From CAZHDI01 sp964531285 (GTDB taxonomy: Bacteria > Pseudomonadota > Alphaproteobacteria > JAJFIK01): a DNA stretch of 6,972 nt. The DNA is taken from positions 1 to 6,972 of the forward strand of contig CAZHDI010000131.1 in NCBI GenBank assembly GCA_964531285.1, written 5' to 3'. Each line of letters begins with the position of its first letter. Positions within the stretch are counted from its first letter, which is position 1. The position numbers were made by a program, and so were the translations under genes. The notes below the pieces were generated by a model. That model was not told the DNA's origin and did no database searches. It was given only the letters and a program-made list of their open reading frames with translations. Below are positions 1 to 6,004 of this stretch, piece after piece.

Positions 1-1
1 G

Positions 2-535
2 CCGGCGGGCACAGGCTGCGGCGGCTACGTGGTGGGTCAGACGGTGAAGCTCCTGAAGGAGCACCACCTGCTGGAAGACACCGACGTCGTGATCTTCGAC
101 GTGCTGGGCGATGTGGTGTGCGGCGGCTTCGCGGCCCCCCTTCAGCATGCGGAGCGCGCGCTGATCGTCACGGCTAATGATTTCGACTCGATCTTCGCGA
201 TGAACCGCATCGTCGCGGCGATCCAGGCCAAGGCCAAGAACTACGATGTGCGCCTGGGCGGGGTGATCGCCAACCGCAGCGCCAAGACCGACGAAATCGA
301 CCGGTACAACGAGACCGTGGGCCTTCAGCGTCTGGCCCATCTGCCGGATCTCGACGTGATCCGCCGCAGCCGGCTGAAGAAATCGACCCTGTTCGAGATG
401 GACCCCTCGCCGGAACTCGAGGCGGTTCAGCAGGAATACATCAAACTCGCCAAAACCCTCTGGGCCGGGACCGAACCGCTGAAGGCGACGCCCATGAAGG
501 ACCGCGAGATCTTCGATTTTCTGGGGTTCGACTGA
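2..535 (+). CDS. bchL: Light-independent protochlorophyllide reductase, iron-sulfur ATP-binding subunit BchL (5' truncated)
   Basis: BchL is the NifH-like homodimeric ATPase that passes electrons from its [4Fe-4S] cluster to the BchN-BchB complex, which reduces ring D of protochlorophyllide in the dark. The window starts inside the gene; reading frame 2 is open from the first full codon and gives 177 residues. Against a family length near 300 residues, roughly 120 N-terminal residues, including the P-loop, lie upstream. Visible family marks are PAGTGCGGYVVGQ at the left edge and DVLGDVVCGGFAAPLQ at residues 33-48 of the fragment. The two cysteines (codons at 17-19 and 119-121) are 34 residues apart, as expected for the ligands that bridge the cluster between the two monomers. 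The C-terminal part (IVTANDFDSIFAMNRI and onward) also matches the family. An ATG-like start inside the fragment (GTG at 29) is not the real start. The stop overlaps bchM by one base (TGATG). Confidence 0.97.
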   Translation, partial: PAGTGCGGYVVGQTVKLLKEHHLLEDTDVVIFDVLGDVVCGGFAAPLQHAERALIVTANDFDSIFAMNRIVAAIQAKAKNYDVRLGGVIANRSAKTDEIDRYNETVGLQRLAHLPDLDVIRRSRLKKSTLFEMDPSPELEAVQQEYIKLAKTLWAGTEPLKATPMKDREIFDFLGFD

Positions 536-1236
536 TGCCGACGGTCTCCTACATCAAGCGCCGCGGGCAGCTTGAAACCTATTTCGATCAGACCGCGGCC
601 GATGCCTGGTCCAAGCTGACGTCGGATGCGCCGGTTAGCGGCATCCGTGCGACCGTCCGTGCGGGACGCGACCGGATGCGCGCGACGCTGTTGAGCTGGC
701 TGCCCGACGATCTGCGCGGTGCGCGGCTCCTGGACGCCGGCTGCGGCACCGGGGCCCTGGCCGTCGAAGCGGCCCGGCGCGGCGCCCATGTCACGGCCAT
801 CGATCTGTCCCCGACCCTGGTGGATCTGGCGCGCGAGCGTACGCCCCACGATATCGGTGCGGGCACGGTGGACTTTCAGGTCGGCGACATGCTGAGTCCC
901 GAGGTCGGCACGGTGGATTATGTGGTGGCGATGGACTCGCTCATTCACTACGCCAAAGACGATATCGTCCGCGTCTTGACCGGTCTGACGGCGCGCACCC
1001 GCAGCAAGGTGCTGTTCACCTTCGCCCCGCGCACGCCGGCCCTCACCCTGATGCATGCGGTCGGGCGGGCCATGCCCCATGGCGACCGGGCCCCGGCGAT
1101 CGAACCGGTCGGACCGGCGGCCCTCACCCGTGCCATCGCGGCATCCGAAGGGCTTGCCGGCTGGACGCCGGCGCGCACGCACCGGATCGCCAGCGGATTT
1201 TACACGTCCCAAGCCATGGAGTTGTGCACGGCATGA
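535..1236 (+). CDS. bchM: Magnesium-protoporphyrin IX O-methyltransferase BchM
   Basis: BchM transfers a methyl group from S-adenosylmethionine to the ring C propionate of Mg-protoporphyrin IX, giving the monomethyl ester that the cyclase AcsF uses. The 233-residue protein has the usual family length. The SAM-binding glycine loop LLDAGCGTG lies at residues 65-73, followed by the acidic residue of motif II in VTAIDLS (Asp90). DSLIHY at 134-139 and FTFAP at 161-165 match the later methyltransferase motifs, and the C-terminus GFYTSQAMEL is a BchM/ChlM-type ending. The N-terminal YIKRRGQLETYFDQTAADAW region also fits this family rather than UbiE/UbiG quinone methyltransferases. The start ATG overlaps the bchL stop, and GGGGT at 523-527 is at most a weak ribosome binding site, so translation is probably coupled to bchL. 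The stop overlaps the lhaA start (ATGA). Confidence 0.96.
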   Translation: MPTVSYIKRRGQLETYFDQTAADAWSKLTSDAPVSGIRATVRAGRDRMRATLLSWLPDDLRGARLLDAGCGTGALAVEAARRGAHVTAIDLSPTLVDLARERTPHDIGAGTVDFQVGDMLSPEVGTVDYVVAMDSLIHYAKDDIVRVLTGLTARTRSKVLFTFAPRTPALTLMHAVGRAMPHGDRAPAIEPVGPAALTRAIAASEGLAGWTPARTHRIASGFYTSQAMELCTA

Positions 1237-2669
1237 CCGAGACCGGCCATAGCCCGCGCCGTCCGTCGGTTTGGGCCTCGATCGGCACCCGCTTTCTGCC
1301 CTTTGCGGACGCAGCAAGCGTGGATTTGCCGCTCGGCCGGCTGTTGCGCCTGTCGCTGTTTCAGGTCTCGGTCGGCATGGCCACGGTTCTGCTGACCGGC
1401 ACGCTCAACCGGGTGATGATCCTGGAACTGGGTGTGCCGACCTGGATCGTCGCGCTCATGGTCTCGCTGCCCCTGGTGGTCGCGCCGCTGCGCGCCATGA
1501 TCGGCCACCGGTCCGACAATCACCGCTCGGCTCTGGGCTGGCGCCGCGCGCCCTTTATCTGGTTCGGCTCCATGATGCAGTTCGGCGGGCTGGCGATTAT
1601 GCCGTTCGCGCTGCTGATCCTGTCGGGTGACACCCATGGGCCGGTCCTGGTCGGCCATATCGGCGCGGGCCTGGCATTTCTGCTCGTCGGCGCGGGCCTT
1701 CATACGACCCAGACGGCCGGCCTTGCTCTGGCAAGCGATCTGGCGCCGGACGATAGCCGTCCCCGCGTCGTTGCCCTGCTTTATGTCATGCTGCTGGTCG
1801 GCATGGTGGTCAGCGCGCTGATTTTCGGCCTGCTGCTGACCGACTTCACCCAGGTCAAACTCATTCAGGTGATCCAAGGCGCCGCGGTTCTGACCATGGT
1901 GCTCAACGGCATTGCCCTGTGGAAACAGGAGCCGCGAGACAAGACCCTGACCGCGCCGGACCGGGACCGCCCGGCCTTCGGCGAGGCATGGCGCGCGATG
2001 CTCGACGGCGGGCGCGCAAGCCGCCTCCTTGTCGCGGTTGGGCTCGGCACCGCCGGGTTCAGCATGCAGGACATCCTGTTGGAGCCTTATGGCGGGGAAA
2101 TCCTCAATCTATCGGTCAGCGCGACCACCGTGCTGACCGCGATCCTGGCCGGCGGCACCCTGGCGGGCTTTGCGCTCGCCGCACGCTGGCTGACCCAGGG
2201 CATGGATCCGCACCGGCTGGCCGCCTATGGCGCGATGTCGGGCATCACGGCGTTTTCCATGGTCATCTTCGCCGAACCGTTTGGCTCGGCGCTTCTGTTC
2301 CGGGCCGGCGTGTGCCTCATCGGCCTCGGACTGGGTCTGTTTTCCGTCGGTACGCTGACGGCCGCCATGGCGCTTGCCGACCGGACCCAGAGCGGTCTGG
2401 CGCTGGGTGCCTGGGGCGCGGTTCAGGCGACGAGCGCCGGTGCCGCGATCGCAGTCGGCGGGGGGCTGCGCGATGTTGTGACCACCCTCGCGGTTGCGGG
2501 CCATCTGGGCCCCGCGCTGACCGGCCCGGCCGCCGGCTACAGCGTCGTCTACCACCTGGAGATCCTGCTGTTGTTTGCGACCCTGATTGCGATCGGACCG
2601 CTTGTGCGGCCCTCCGCGTCAGGACCTTGGACCAAATCGAAATTCGGCCTGGCGGAGTTTCCCGGCTGA
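1233..2669 (+). CDS. lhaA: Light-harvesting 1 assembly protein LhaA (PucC/BCD family of the major facilitator superfamily)
   Basis: LhaA is an inner-membrane protein needed for efficient assembly of the LH1 antenna around the reaction centre; members of this family are thought to deliver or position bacteriochlorophyll for the antenna polypeptides. The 478-residue protein is strongly hydrophobic with about 12 predicted membrane spans. It carries the family loop RSDNHRSALGWRRAPFIWFG (residues 93-112), a second signature around QDILLEPYGGEIL (279-291) opening the second half, and ends in GLAEFPG. Position between bchM and puhA separates LhaA from the PucC paralogue, which sits with pucBA. I chose ATG 1233 because it gives the ATGA overlap with bchM and places GGAG (1218-1221) 11 bases upstream; an in-frame GTG at 1224 is only 2 bases from that site. 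In Rhodobacter, promoter activity for puhA has been placed inside the upstream gene; I cannot see such a promoter here. Confidence 0.95.
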   Translation: MTETGHSPRRPSVWASIGTRFLPFADAASVDLPLGRLLRLSLFQVSVGMATVLLTGTLNRVMILELGVPTWIVALMVSLPLVVAPLRAMIGHRSDNHRSALGWRRAPFIWFGSMMQFGGLAIMPFALLILSGDTHGPVLVGHIGAGLAFLLVGAGLHTTQTAGLALASDLAPDDSRPRVVALLYVMLLVGMVVSALIFGLLLTDFTQVKLIQVIQGAAVLTMVLNGIALWKQEPRDKTLTAPDRDRPAFGEAWRAMLDGGRASRLLVAVGLGTAGFSMQDILLEPYGGEILNLSVSATTVLTAILAGGTLAGFALAARWLTQGMDPHRLAAYGAMSGITAFSMVIFAEPFGSALLFRAGVCLIGLGLGLFSVGTLTAAMALADRTQSGLALGAWGAVQATSAGAAIAVGGGLRDVVTTLAVAGHLGPALTGPAAGYSVVYHLEILLLFATLIAIGPLVRPSASGPWTKSKFGLAEFPG

Positions 2670-2676
2670 TCCACTT

Positions 2677-2684
2677 GAAGGGAG
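2677..2684 (+). promoter_or_regulatory. Ribosome binding site of puhA
   Basis: GAAGGGAG in the 22-base gap between lhaA and puhA, with a 7-base spacer to the ATG at 2692. It supports that start over upstream in-frame codons lying inside lhaA, and shows that puhA can be translated independently of lhaA, as expected for an abundant structural subunit. Confidence 0.8.
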
Positions 2685-2691
2685 ATTGAAG

Positions 2692-3465
2692 ATGGAAAGC
2701 TTCAACCCAGTCTTTTTCGGCAATACCGATCTGATGAACCTGATCTGGTTTGCATTTTTGATCTTCTTTGCCGGCCTGGTGTTCTATCTCCAGCGCGAAA
2801 GCCGCCGCGAAGGCTATCCGCTGGAATCCGACACCACCGGCGAAGTCCAGGCCACCGGCATGTTCTACTTTCCGCCGGAAAAGACCTATGTCCTCGCCAG
2901 CGGCGAGACCATCGTCAATCCGAGCGCCGAGCGGGACAACCGCCCGATCGCGGCGCGGGCGGTCGATCCCAATCCGGGGGCCCCGCTCGAGCCGACCGGC
3001 GATCCGATGGCCGACGGTGTCGGCCCGGCGGCCTATGCCGAACGCGCGGATCATCCGGATGTCGCCCATGACGGCCGGCCCAAGCTGATGCCGATGCGGG
3101 CGGTTCCCGAATTCGACATTGCACCGGGGGATTCCGACCCGCGCGGCATGACCGCTCTGGGTGCTGACCGGGCCACGGGCGGCAAGGTTGTCGATGCCTG
3201 GGTCGACCGGGGCGAAGCCATGCTGCGCTACTACGAAGTGGAAACTGCCAGCGGCCGCCGCGTCCTGATCCCGGTGCCGCTCGCCGATGTCAACGGCAAG
3301 CGCGGGACCGTGACGGTCCGGGCTCTGCTGGGGTCCCAGTTCGAAGGCATTCCGACCACCCGGTCGGGCGACGAGGTCACCATGCTCGAGGAGGACAAGA
3401 TCTCCGCCTATGTGGGCAGCGGCTACCTGTTCGCCACGCCGCAGCGCCGGGAACCGCTGATATGA
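2692..3465 (+). CDS. puhA: Photosynthetic reaction centre H subunit PuhA
   Basis: PuhA is the third structural subunit of the type II reaction centre. It caps the cytoplasmic face of the L and M subunits and guides protons to the secondary quinone QB. The 257-residue protein has the usual length. One membrane helix lies at about residues 13-33, followed by the conserved YLQRESRREGYPLE (32-45), then PTGDPMADGVGPAAYAERAD (101-120) and the PRC-barrel domain with VVDAWVDRGEAMLRY (166-180) and LEEDKISAYVGSGYLFATP (232-250). Asp172 and Glu175 align with AspH170 and GluH173 of Rhodobacter sphaeroides, residues of the proton path. The two surface histidines of that species (H126, H128) align here with Asp127 and Arg129, based on my recalled reference sequence. 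The start is fixed by the RBS at 2677-2684. The stop overlaps puhB (ATGA). Confidence 0.98.
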   Translation: MESFNPVFFGNTDLMNLIWFAFLIFFAGLVFYLQRESRREGYPLESDTTGEVQATGMFYFPPEKTYVLASGETIVNPSAERDNRPIAARAVDPNPGAPLEPTGDPMADGVGPAAYAERADHPDVAHDGRPKLMPMRAVPEFDIAPGDSDPRGMTALGADRATGGKVVDAWVDRGEAMLRYYEVETASGRRVLIPVPLADVNGKRGTVTVRALLGSQFEGIPTTRSGDEVTMLEEDKISAYVGSGYLFATPQRREPLI

Positions 3466-4136
3466 TCGAGCGCGAGCACGGACAGGAACCCGTCCGCGGG
3501 CTGCCCGAAGCGCTGCCCGCCGGCGAACGCATTCTCTGGCAGGGATCGCCGCATTGGCCGTCCCTCGCCCGGCATGTGCTTCACACCAGGCTGGTGGCGG
3601 CGTATTTCGCCGTGCTCATCGCCTGGCGGATGATCGATGCCCTCGACGGCGGCGCCAGCGTGACCGAGGCGGCGATTCATGCCTCGGTCCTGCTGCCTCT
3701 CGGGCTGGCGGCCATCGGCATTCTCAGCCTGCTGGCCTGGACCATGGCCCGGTCGACCATCTACACCATCACCGACAAGCGCATCGTGCTGCGCTACGGC
3801 GTCGCGCTCGAGAAGGCCATCAATGTGCCGTTCAAGATCGTCGGTTCGGCGGCCTTGAAGGAACATAAGAACGGCACCGGCGATATTCCGATCACACTGA
3901 TCGGCGAGGACTCGATCGCCTATCTGCATCTGTGGCCCCATGCCCGGCCCTGGCGGTTCAAGGTGCCCGAGCCCATGCTACGCTTTGTCCCCGATGCCAA
4001 ATCGGTTGCCTCGCTCCTGTCGCGCGCTTTGGTCGATGCGACCGGCGACGATCGGTCCGTGGCCCCCCGCTCCGCCGATGAGAGGTCAGCGGATGCGCCG
4101 GCCGATTGGACCCTGGCATCGGCCGCTGCACGCTGA
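3462..4136 (+). CDS. puhB: Reaction centre assembly protein PuhB
   Basis: PuhB is an inner-membrane factor that promotes assembly of the reaction centre; in Rhodobacter capsulatus its loss lowers reaction-centre and then LH1 levels. The 224-residue protein is close to the usual length (about 214 in R. capsulatus). After a cytoplasmic N-terminus with LPEALPAGERILWQGSPHW (14-32), two hydrophobic segments lie at about 43-60 and 72-95. They are followed by a PH-like domain starting STIYTITDKRIVLRYGVAL (98-116) and continuing to RPWRFKVPEPMLRFVPDA (162-179). The last 30 or so residues are Ala/Asp/Arg rich and look disordered. The start overlaps the puhA stop, with only a weak GGGAA (about 3449-3453) upstream, so translational coupling to puhA is likely. 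This would tie amounts of the assembly factor to the H subunit. Confidence 0.94.
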   Translation: MIEREHGQEPVRGLPEALPAGERILWQGSPHWPSLARHVLHTRLVAAYFAVLIAWRMIDALDGGASVTEAAIHASVLLPLGLAAIGILSLLAWTMARSTIYTITDKRIVLRYGVALEKAINVPFKIVGSAALKEHKNGTGDIPITLIGEDSIAYLHLWPHARPWRFKVPEPMLRFVPDAKSVASLLSRALVDATGDDRSVAPRSADERSADAPADWTLASAAAR

Positions 4137-4141
4137 AGGAG
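4136..4141 (+). promoter_or_regulatory. Ribosome binding site of puhC
   Basis: AAGGAG, sharing its first base with the last base of the puhB stop codon, with an 8-base spacer to the ATG at 4150. It decides the puhC start: the same frame stays open upstream to 3940, but that stretch lies inside puhB. Confidence 0.8.
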
Positions 4142-4149
4142 AGACCGCC

Positions 4150-4611
4150 ATGAGCCACGCGCATAAAGACGAGACCATCTTTCACCGCAATGCCCTTATC
4201 GTCATGGGGCTCATGGTGGGCGTGACCATTGCTGCGGTCGGGGCCTATCGTCTGGCTGGGTTTGCGCCGGCCGGCCGCGAGACGGCGCCGGTCGTGGATA
4301 CAAGGGCCCTGGTCTTTGCCGATGGCGAGCGCGGCGCGATCGTGGTGATCGACCCTGCGGGCGATACGGTGCTGAATACGCTTGCCCCGCAGGACAGCGG
4401 CTTTATGCGCAATGTCCTGCGCGCCTTCGGCCGGGAACGCGGCCGGGCGGGTCTGACCGGCGCGGCGCCTCTGGAACTGGTGCGCCGGTCGAATGACCGT
4501 CTGTCGGTGCGCGACCCTCAAACCGGGCTGGAGATCCATCTGGGATCCTTCACCCCGGAAAGCACCGCGCAGTTTCACCGTCTCCTGGAGACCGGAAGGA
4601 ACGACACATGA
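4150..4611 (+). CDS. puhC: Photosynthetic complex assembly protein PuhC
   Basis: PuhC is a single-span membrane protein that helps organise or reorganise the reaction centre-LH1 core complex; the molecular mechanism is not settled. The 153-residue protein fits the family size (about 150-160). A short cytoplasmic N-terminus (MSHAHKDETIFHRNAL) is followed by one membrane segment at about residues 15-37, so the remaining 115 residues should be periplasmic. That part contains the family-like stretch RALVFADGERGAIVVIDPAG (52-71), LAPQDSGFMRNVLRAFGRER (78-97) and the C-terminal PLELVRRSNDRLSVRDPQTG (107-126), then LEIHLGSFTPESTAQFHRLL (127-146). I chose ATG 4150 for its RBS and because it puts the membrane anchor near the N-terminus. 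The stop overlaps the next gene by four bases (ATGA). Confidence 0.94.
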   Translation: MSHAHKDETIFHRNALIVMGLMVGVTIAAVGAYRLAGFAPAGRETAPVVDTRALVFADGERGAIVVIDPAGDTVLNTLAPQDSGFMRNVLRAFGRERGRAGLTGAAPLELVRRSNDRLSVRDPQTGLEIHLGSFTPESTAQFHRLLETGRNDT

Positions 4612-4913
4612 TTGAGACACGGATCATGAATCGGCGGGCCATCGAAGTGCCCTGCACGGTTGAGATCGAACATACTCCCGCCAGCCTCCACGCCCATGTG
4701 GACCTGGATGGCGATATCGTCCTGAACCCGGGCGATGAGGTGCTGGTGCATGGTGCGCCGGACCGCATCCCCTTCGGTGAGTCCTATACCGGGCGGTGCC
4801 AGGCCACCGTAATCCGGGCGCGCTGGTATGAGCAGATCTGGACCAAGCTGCTCGCCACCCTGGAATTCACCGAGCTTTACGAAGTCAGCTTCACGCCGAG
4901 GAGGACGCTATGA
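4608..4913 (+). CDS. bciE: Small conserved protein next to acsF, probably the alphaproteobacterial cyclase subunit BciE
   Basis: This 101-residue protein has no signal peptide or membrane segment and looks like a small soluble beta-rich domain. Visible stretches are VEIEHTPASLHAHVDLDGDI (18-37), LNPGDEVLVHGAPDRIPFGE (39-58), ATVIRARWYEQIW (66-78) and the C-terminus EFTELYEVSFTPRRTL (86-101); cysteines are at 16 and 64. Alphaproteobacterial AcsF is known to need a small extra protein, BciE, encoded by a conserved gene. The size and position here, overlapping acsF by ATGA and preceded by AAGGA at 4596-4600, make bciE the best assignment. This rests on context and recall of the family rather than on a catalytic motif; an otherwise unnamed puh-cluster assembly protein is the alternative. 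Overlaps at both ends suggest coupled translation with puhC and acsF and a fixed ratio to the cyclase. Confidence 0.75.
   Translation: MIETRIMNRRAIEVPCTVEIEHTPASLHAHVDLDGDIVLNPGDEVLVHGAPDRIPFGESYTGRCQATVIRARWYEQIWTKLLATLEFTELYEVSFTPRRTL
4898..4905 (+). promoter_or_regulatory. Ribosome binding site of acsF
   Basis: GAGGAGGA inside the last codons of the preceding gene, with a 4-base spacer to the ATG at 4910. The strong site plus the ATGA overlap suggests acsF is translated both by coupling and by fresh initiation. Confidence 0.7.
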
Positions 4914-5974
4914 ACGCGCCTGTCAGCCACGACCATATCACAGACACAACGAAGGCCGCGCAGACCGACACGATCCTCTCGCCGCGCTTCTACACCACAG
5001 ATTTCGATGCGATGGACAAGATCGATGTCTCGCCGGTGCGCGAGCAGTGGGACGATCTGATGGCCGAGCTGCGCTCCGATCCGAACCGGGATCATTTCAA
5101 GCGCACCGAGGAATTCGAGAATATGCTCGACACGCTGCCTGAGGGCCTGCGCGCGGAGTTCGTCGATTTCCTGGTCAGCTCGCTCACGGCCGAATTCTCC
5201 GGCTGCGTCCTTTACGGCGAGATCACCAAGCGCATCGACAACCCGGACATGAAGGAGCTCTTCAAATTCATGACCCGGGACGAGGCCCGCCATGCCGGCT
5301 TTATCAATGCTGTGCTCAAGGACTTTGAGATCGGCGTCGATCTGAGCTTCCTGACCAAGACCAAGAAATACACCTACTTCTCGCCGAAATTCATCTTCTA
5401 CGCGACCTATCTGTCCGAGAAGATCGGCTATGCGCGTTACATCACGATCTACCGTCAGCTGGAAAAGCATCCCGAGTTGCGCTTCCATCCGATCTTCAAG
5501 TGGTTCAAAGAGTGGTGTAATGACGAATTCCGCCACGGCGAGGCATTCGCCCTTCTGATGCGCGCCAATCCGCATCTGCTGCGCGGCCACAACAAGTACT
5601 GGATCAAGTTCTTCCTGCTGGCGGTCTATTCGACCATGTATGTGCGCGACCATGCGCGCCCGCATTTCCACGACGCGCTGCAGTTCGACATCGGCGAATA
5701 CGACATGGCCGTGTTCCGGATCACCAATGAGATCGCGCGGCAGGTCTATCCGGTCGAGATCGATCTGGACAATCCGAAGTTCCTGGCCAGCCTCGAGAAG
5801 CTGCGTGTGGCCTCGGATGCCATGGCGGCGGCCAAGGAGCGCGGCGGGATTTCGGGCCGGCTCGGCTACGTCGCCAACGCCGCCAAGGCCGGTCTTGCCT
5901 TTGCCGGGCTCTATCTGATGCCGGCCAAGCGCAACACGCTGCCCGAGACGATCCGGATGCAGCCGGCCTGGTAA
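4910..5974 (+). CDS. acsF: Mg-protoporphyrin IX monomethyl ester oxidative cyclase AcsF (aerobic, diiron)
   Basis: AcsF is the catalytic diiron subunit of the oxygen-dependent cyclase that forms the isocyclic ring E, turning Mg-protoporphyrin IX monomethyl ester into divinyl protochlorophyllide. The 354-residue protein has the usual length. Two ExxH iron-binding motifs are visible: RDEARH with Glu125/His128 and NDEFRH with Glu206/His209. Glutamates about 30-36 residues before each (Glu95 in TAEFSGC and Glu170 in YLSEKIG) complete the ferritin-like four-helix ligand set. Other family marks are FYTTDFDAMD (27-36), HFKRTEEFE (62-70), KYTYFSPKFIFYATYLSEKIGY (153-174) and HGEAFALLMRANPHLLRGHN (209-228). 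It acts on the product of BchM and feeds the reductase containing BchL. Presence of AcsF shows ring closure can use oxygen; whether the anaerobic cyclase BchE also exists cannot be judged from this window. Confidence 0.97.
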   Translation: MNAPVSHDHITDTTKAAQTDTILSPRFYTTDFDAMDKIDVSPVREQWDDLMAELRSDPNRDHFKRTEEFENMLDTLPEGLRAEFVDFLVSSLTAEFSGCVLYGEITKRIDNPDMKELFKFMTRDEARHAGFINAVLKDFEIGVDLSFLTKTKKYTYFSPKFIFYATYLSEKIGYARYITIYRQLEKHPELRFHPIFKWFKEWCNDEFRHGEAFALLMRANPHLLRGHNKYWIKFFLLAVYSTMYVRDHARPHFHDALQFDIGEYDMAVFRITNEIARQVYPVEIDLDNPKFLASLEKLRVASDAMAAAKERGGISGRLGYVANAAKAGLAFAGLYLMPAKRNTLPETIRMQPAW

Positions 5975-5987
5975 GCGCCGCGTAACG

Positions 5988-5995
5988 AAGGAGGT
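5988..5995 (+). promoter_or_regulatory. Ribosome binding site of puhE
   Basis: AAGGAGGT, a perfect match to the anti-Shine-Dalgarno sequence, in the 30-base gap after acsF. It lies 9 bases before ATG 6005 and excludes the in-frame TTG at 5996, which directly abuts it. It is the strongest site in the window and marks an independent translation start. Confidence 0.85.
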
Positions 5996-6004
5996 TTGGG
6001 CAGG

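Noticed and set aside
1224..1232. GTG at 1224 as the lhaA start
   Set aside because: It lies only 2 bases from the GGAG site, whereas ATG 1233 has acceptable spacing and the ATGA overlap with bchM.
427..1317. A 296-codon minus-strand frame opposite bchM, and similar ones at 1200-1877 and 2317-3069
   Set aside because: Low-complexity, Arg-rich translations lying antisense to bchM, lhaA and puhA, with no family resemblance.
1919..2689. A 256-codon plus-strand frame overlapping lhaA in another frame
   Set aside because: The lhaA frame carries the conserved membrane-protein signatures through its GLAEFPG end; the alternate frame is an Arg/Gly/Pro-rich shadow.
3940..4149. Upstream extension of the puhC frame to ATG 3940
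   Set aside because: The extension lies within puhB, would bury the N-terminal membrane anchor 70 residues in, and ignores the good RBS before ATG 4150.
4608..4913. Identity of the small gene as Ycf54
   Set aside because: Ycf54 is the cyclase subunit of oxygenic phototrophs; the neighbourhood is alphaproteobacterial, where BciE plays the accessory role, and I see no Ycf54-like sequence marks.
5996..6004. TTG at 5996 as the puhE start
   Set aside because: It abuts the Shine-Dalgarno sequence with no spacer; ATG 6005 is properly placed.
5975..6004. Possible terminator or promoter in the acsF-puhE gap
   Set aside because: The 30-base gap holds the ribosome binding site but no stem-loop with a T-run and no convincing -35/-10 pair.
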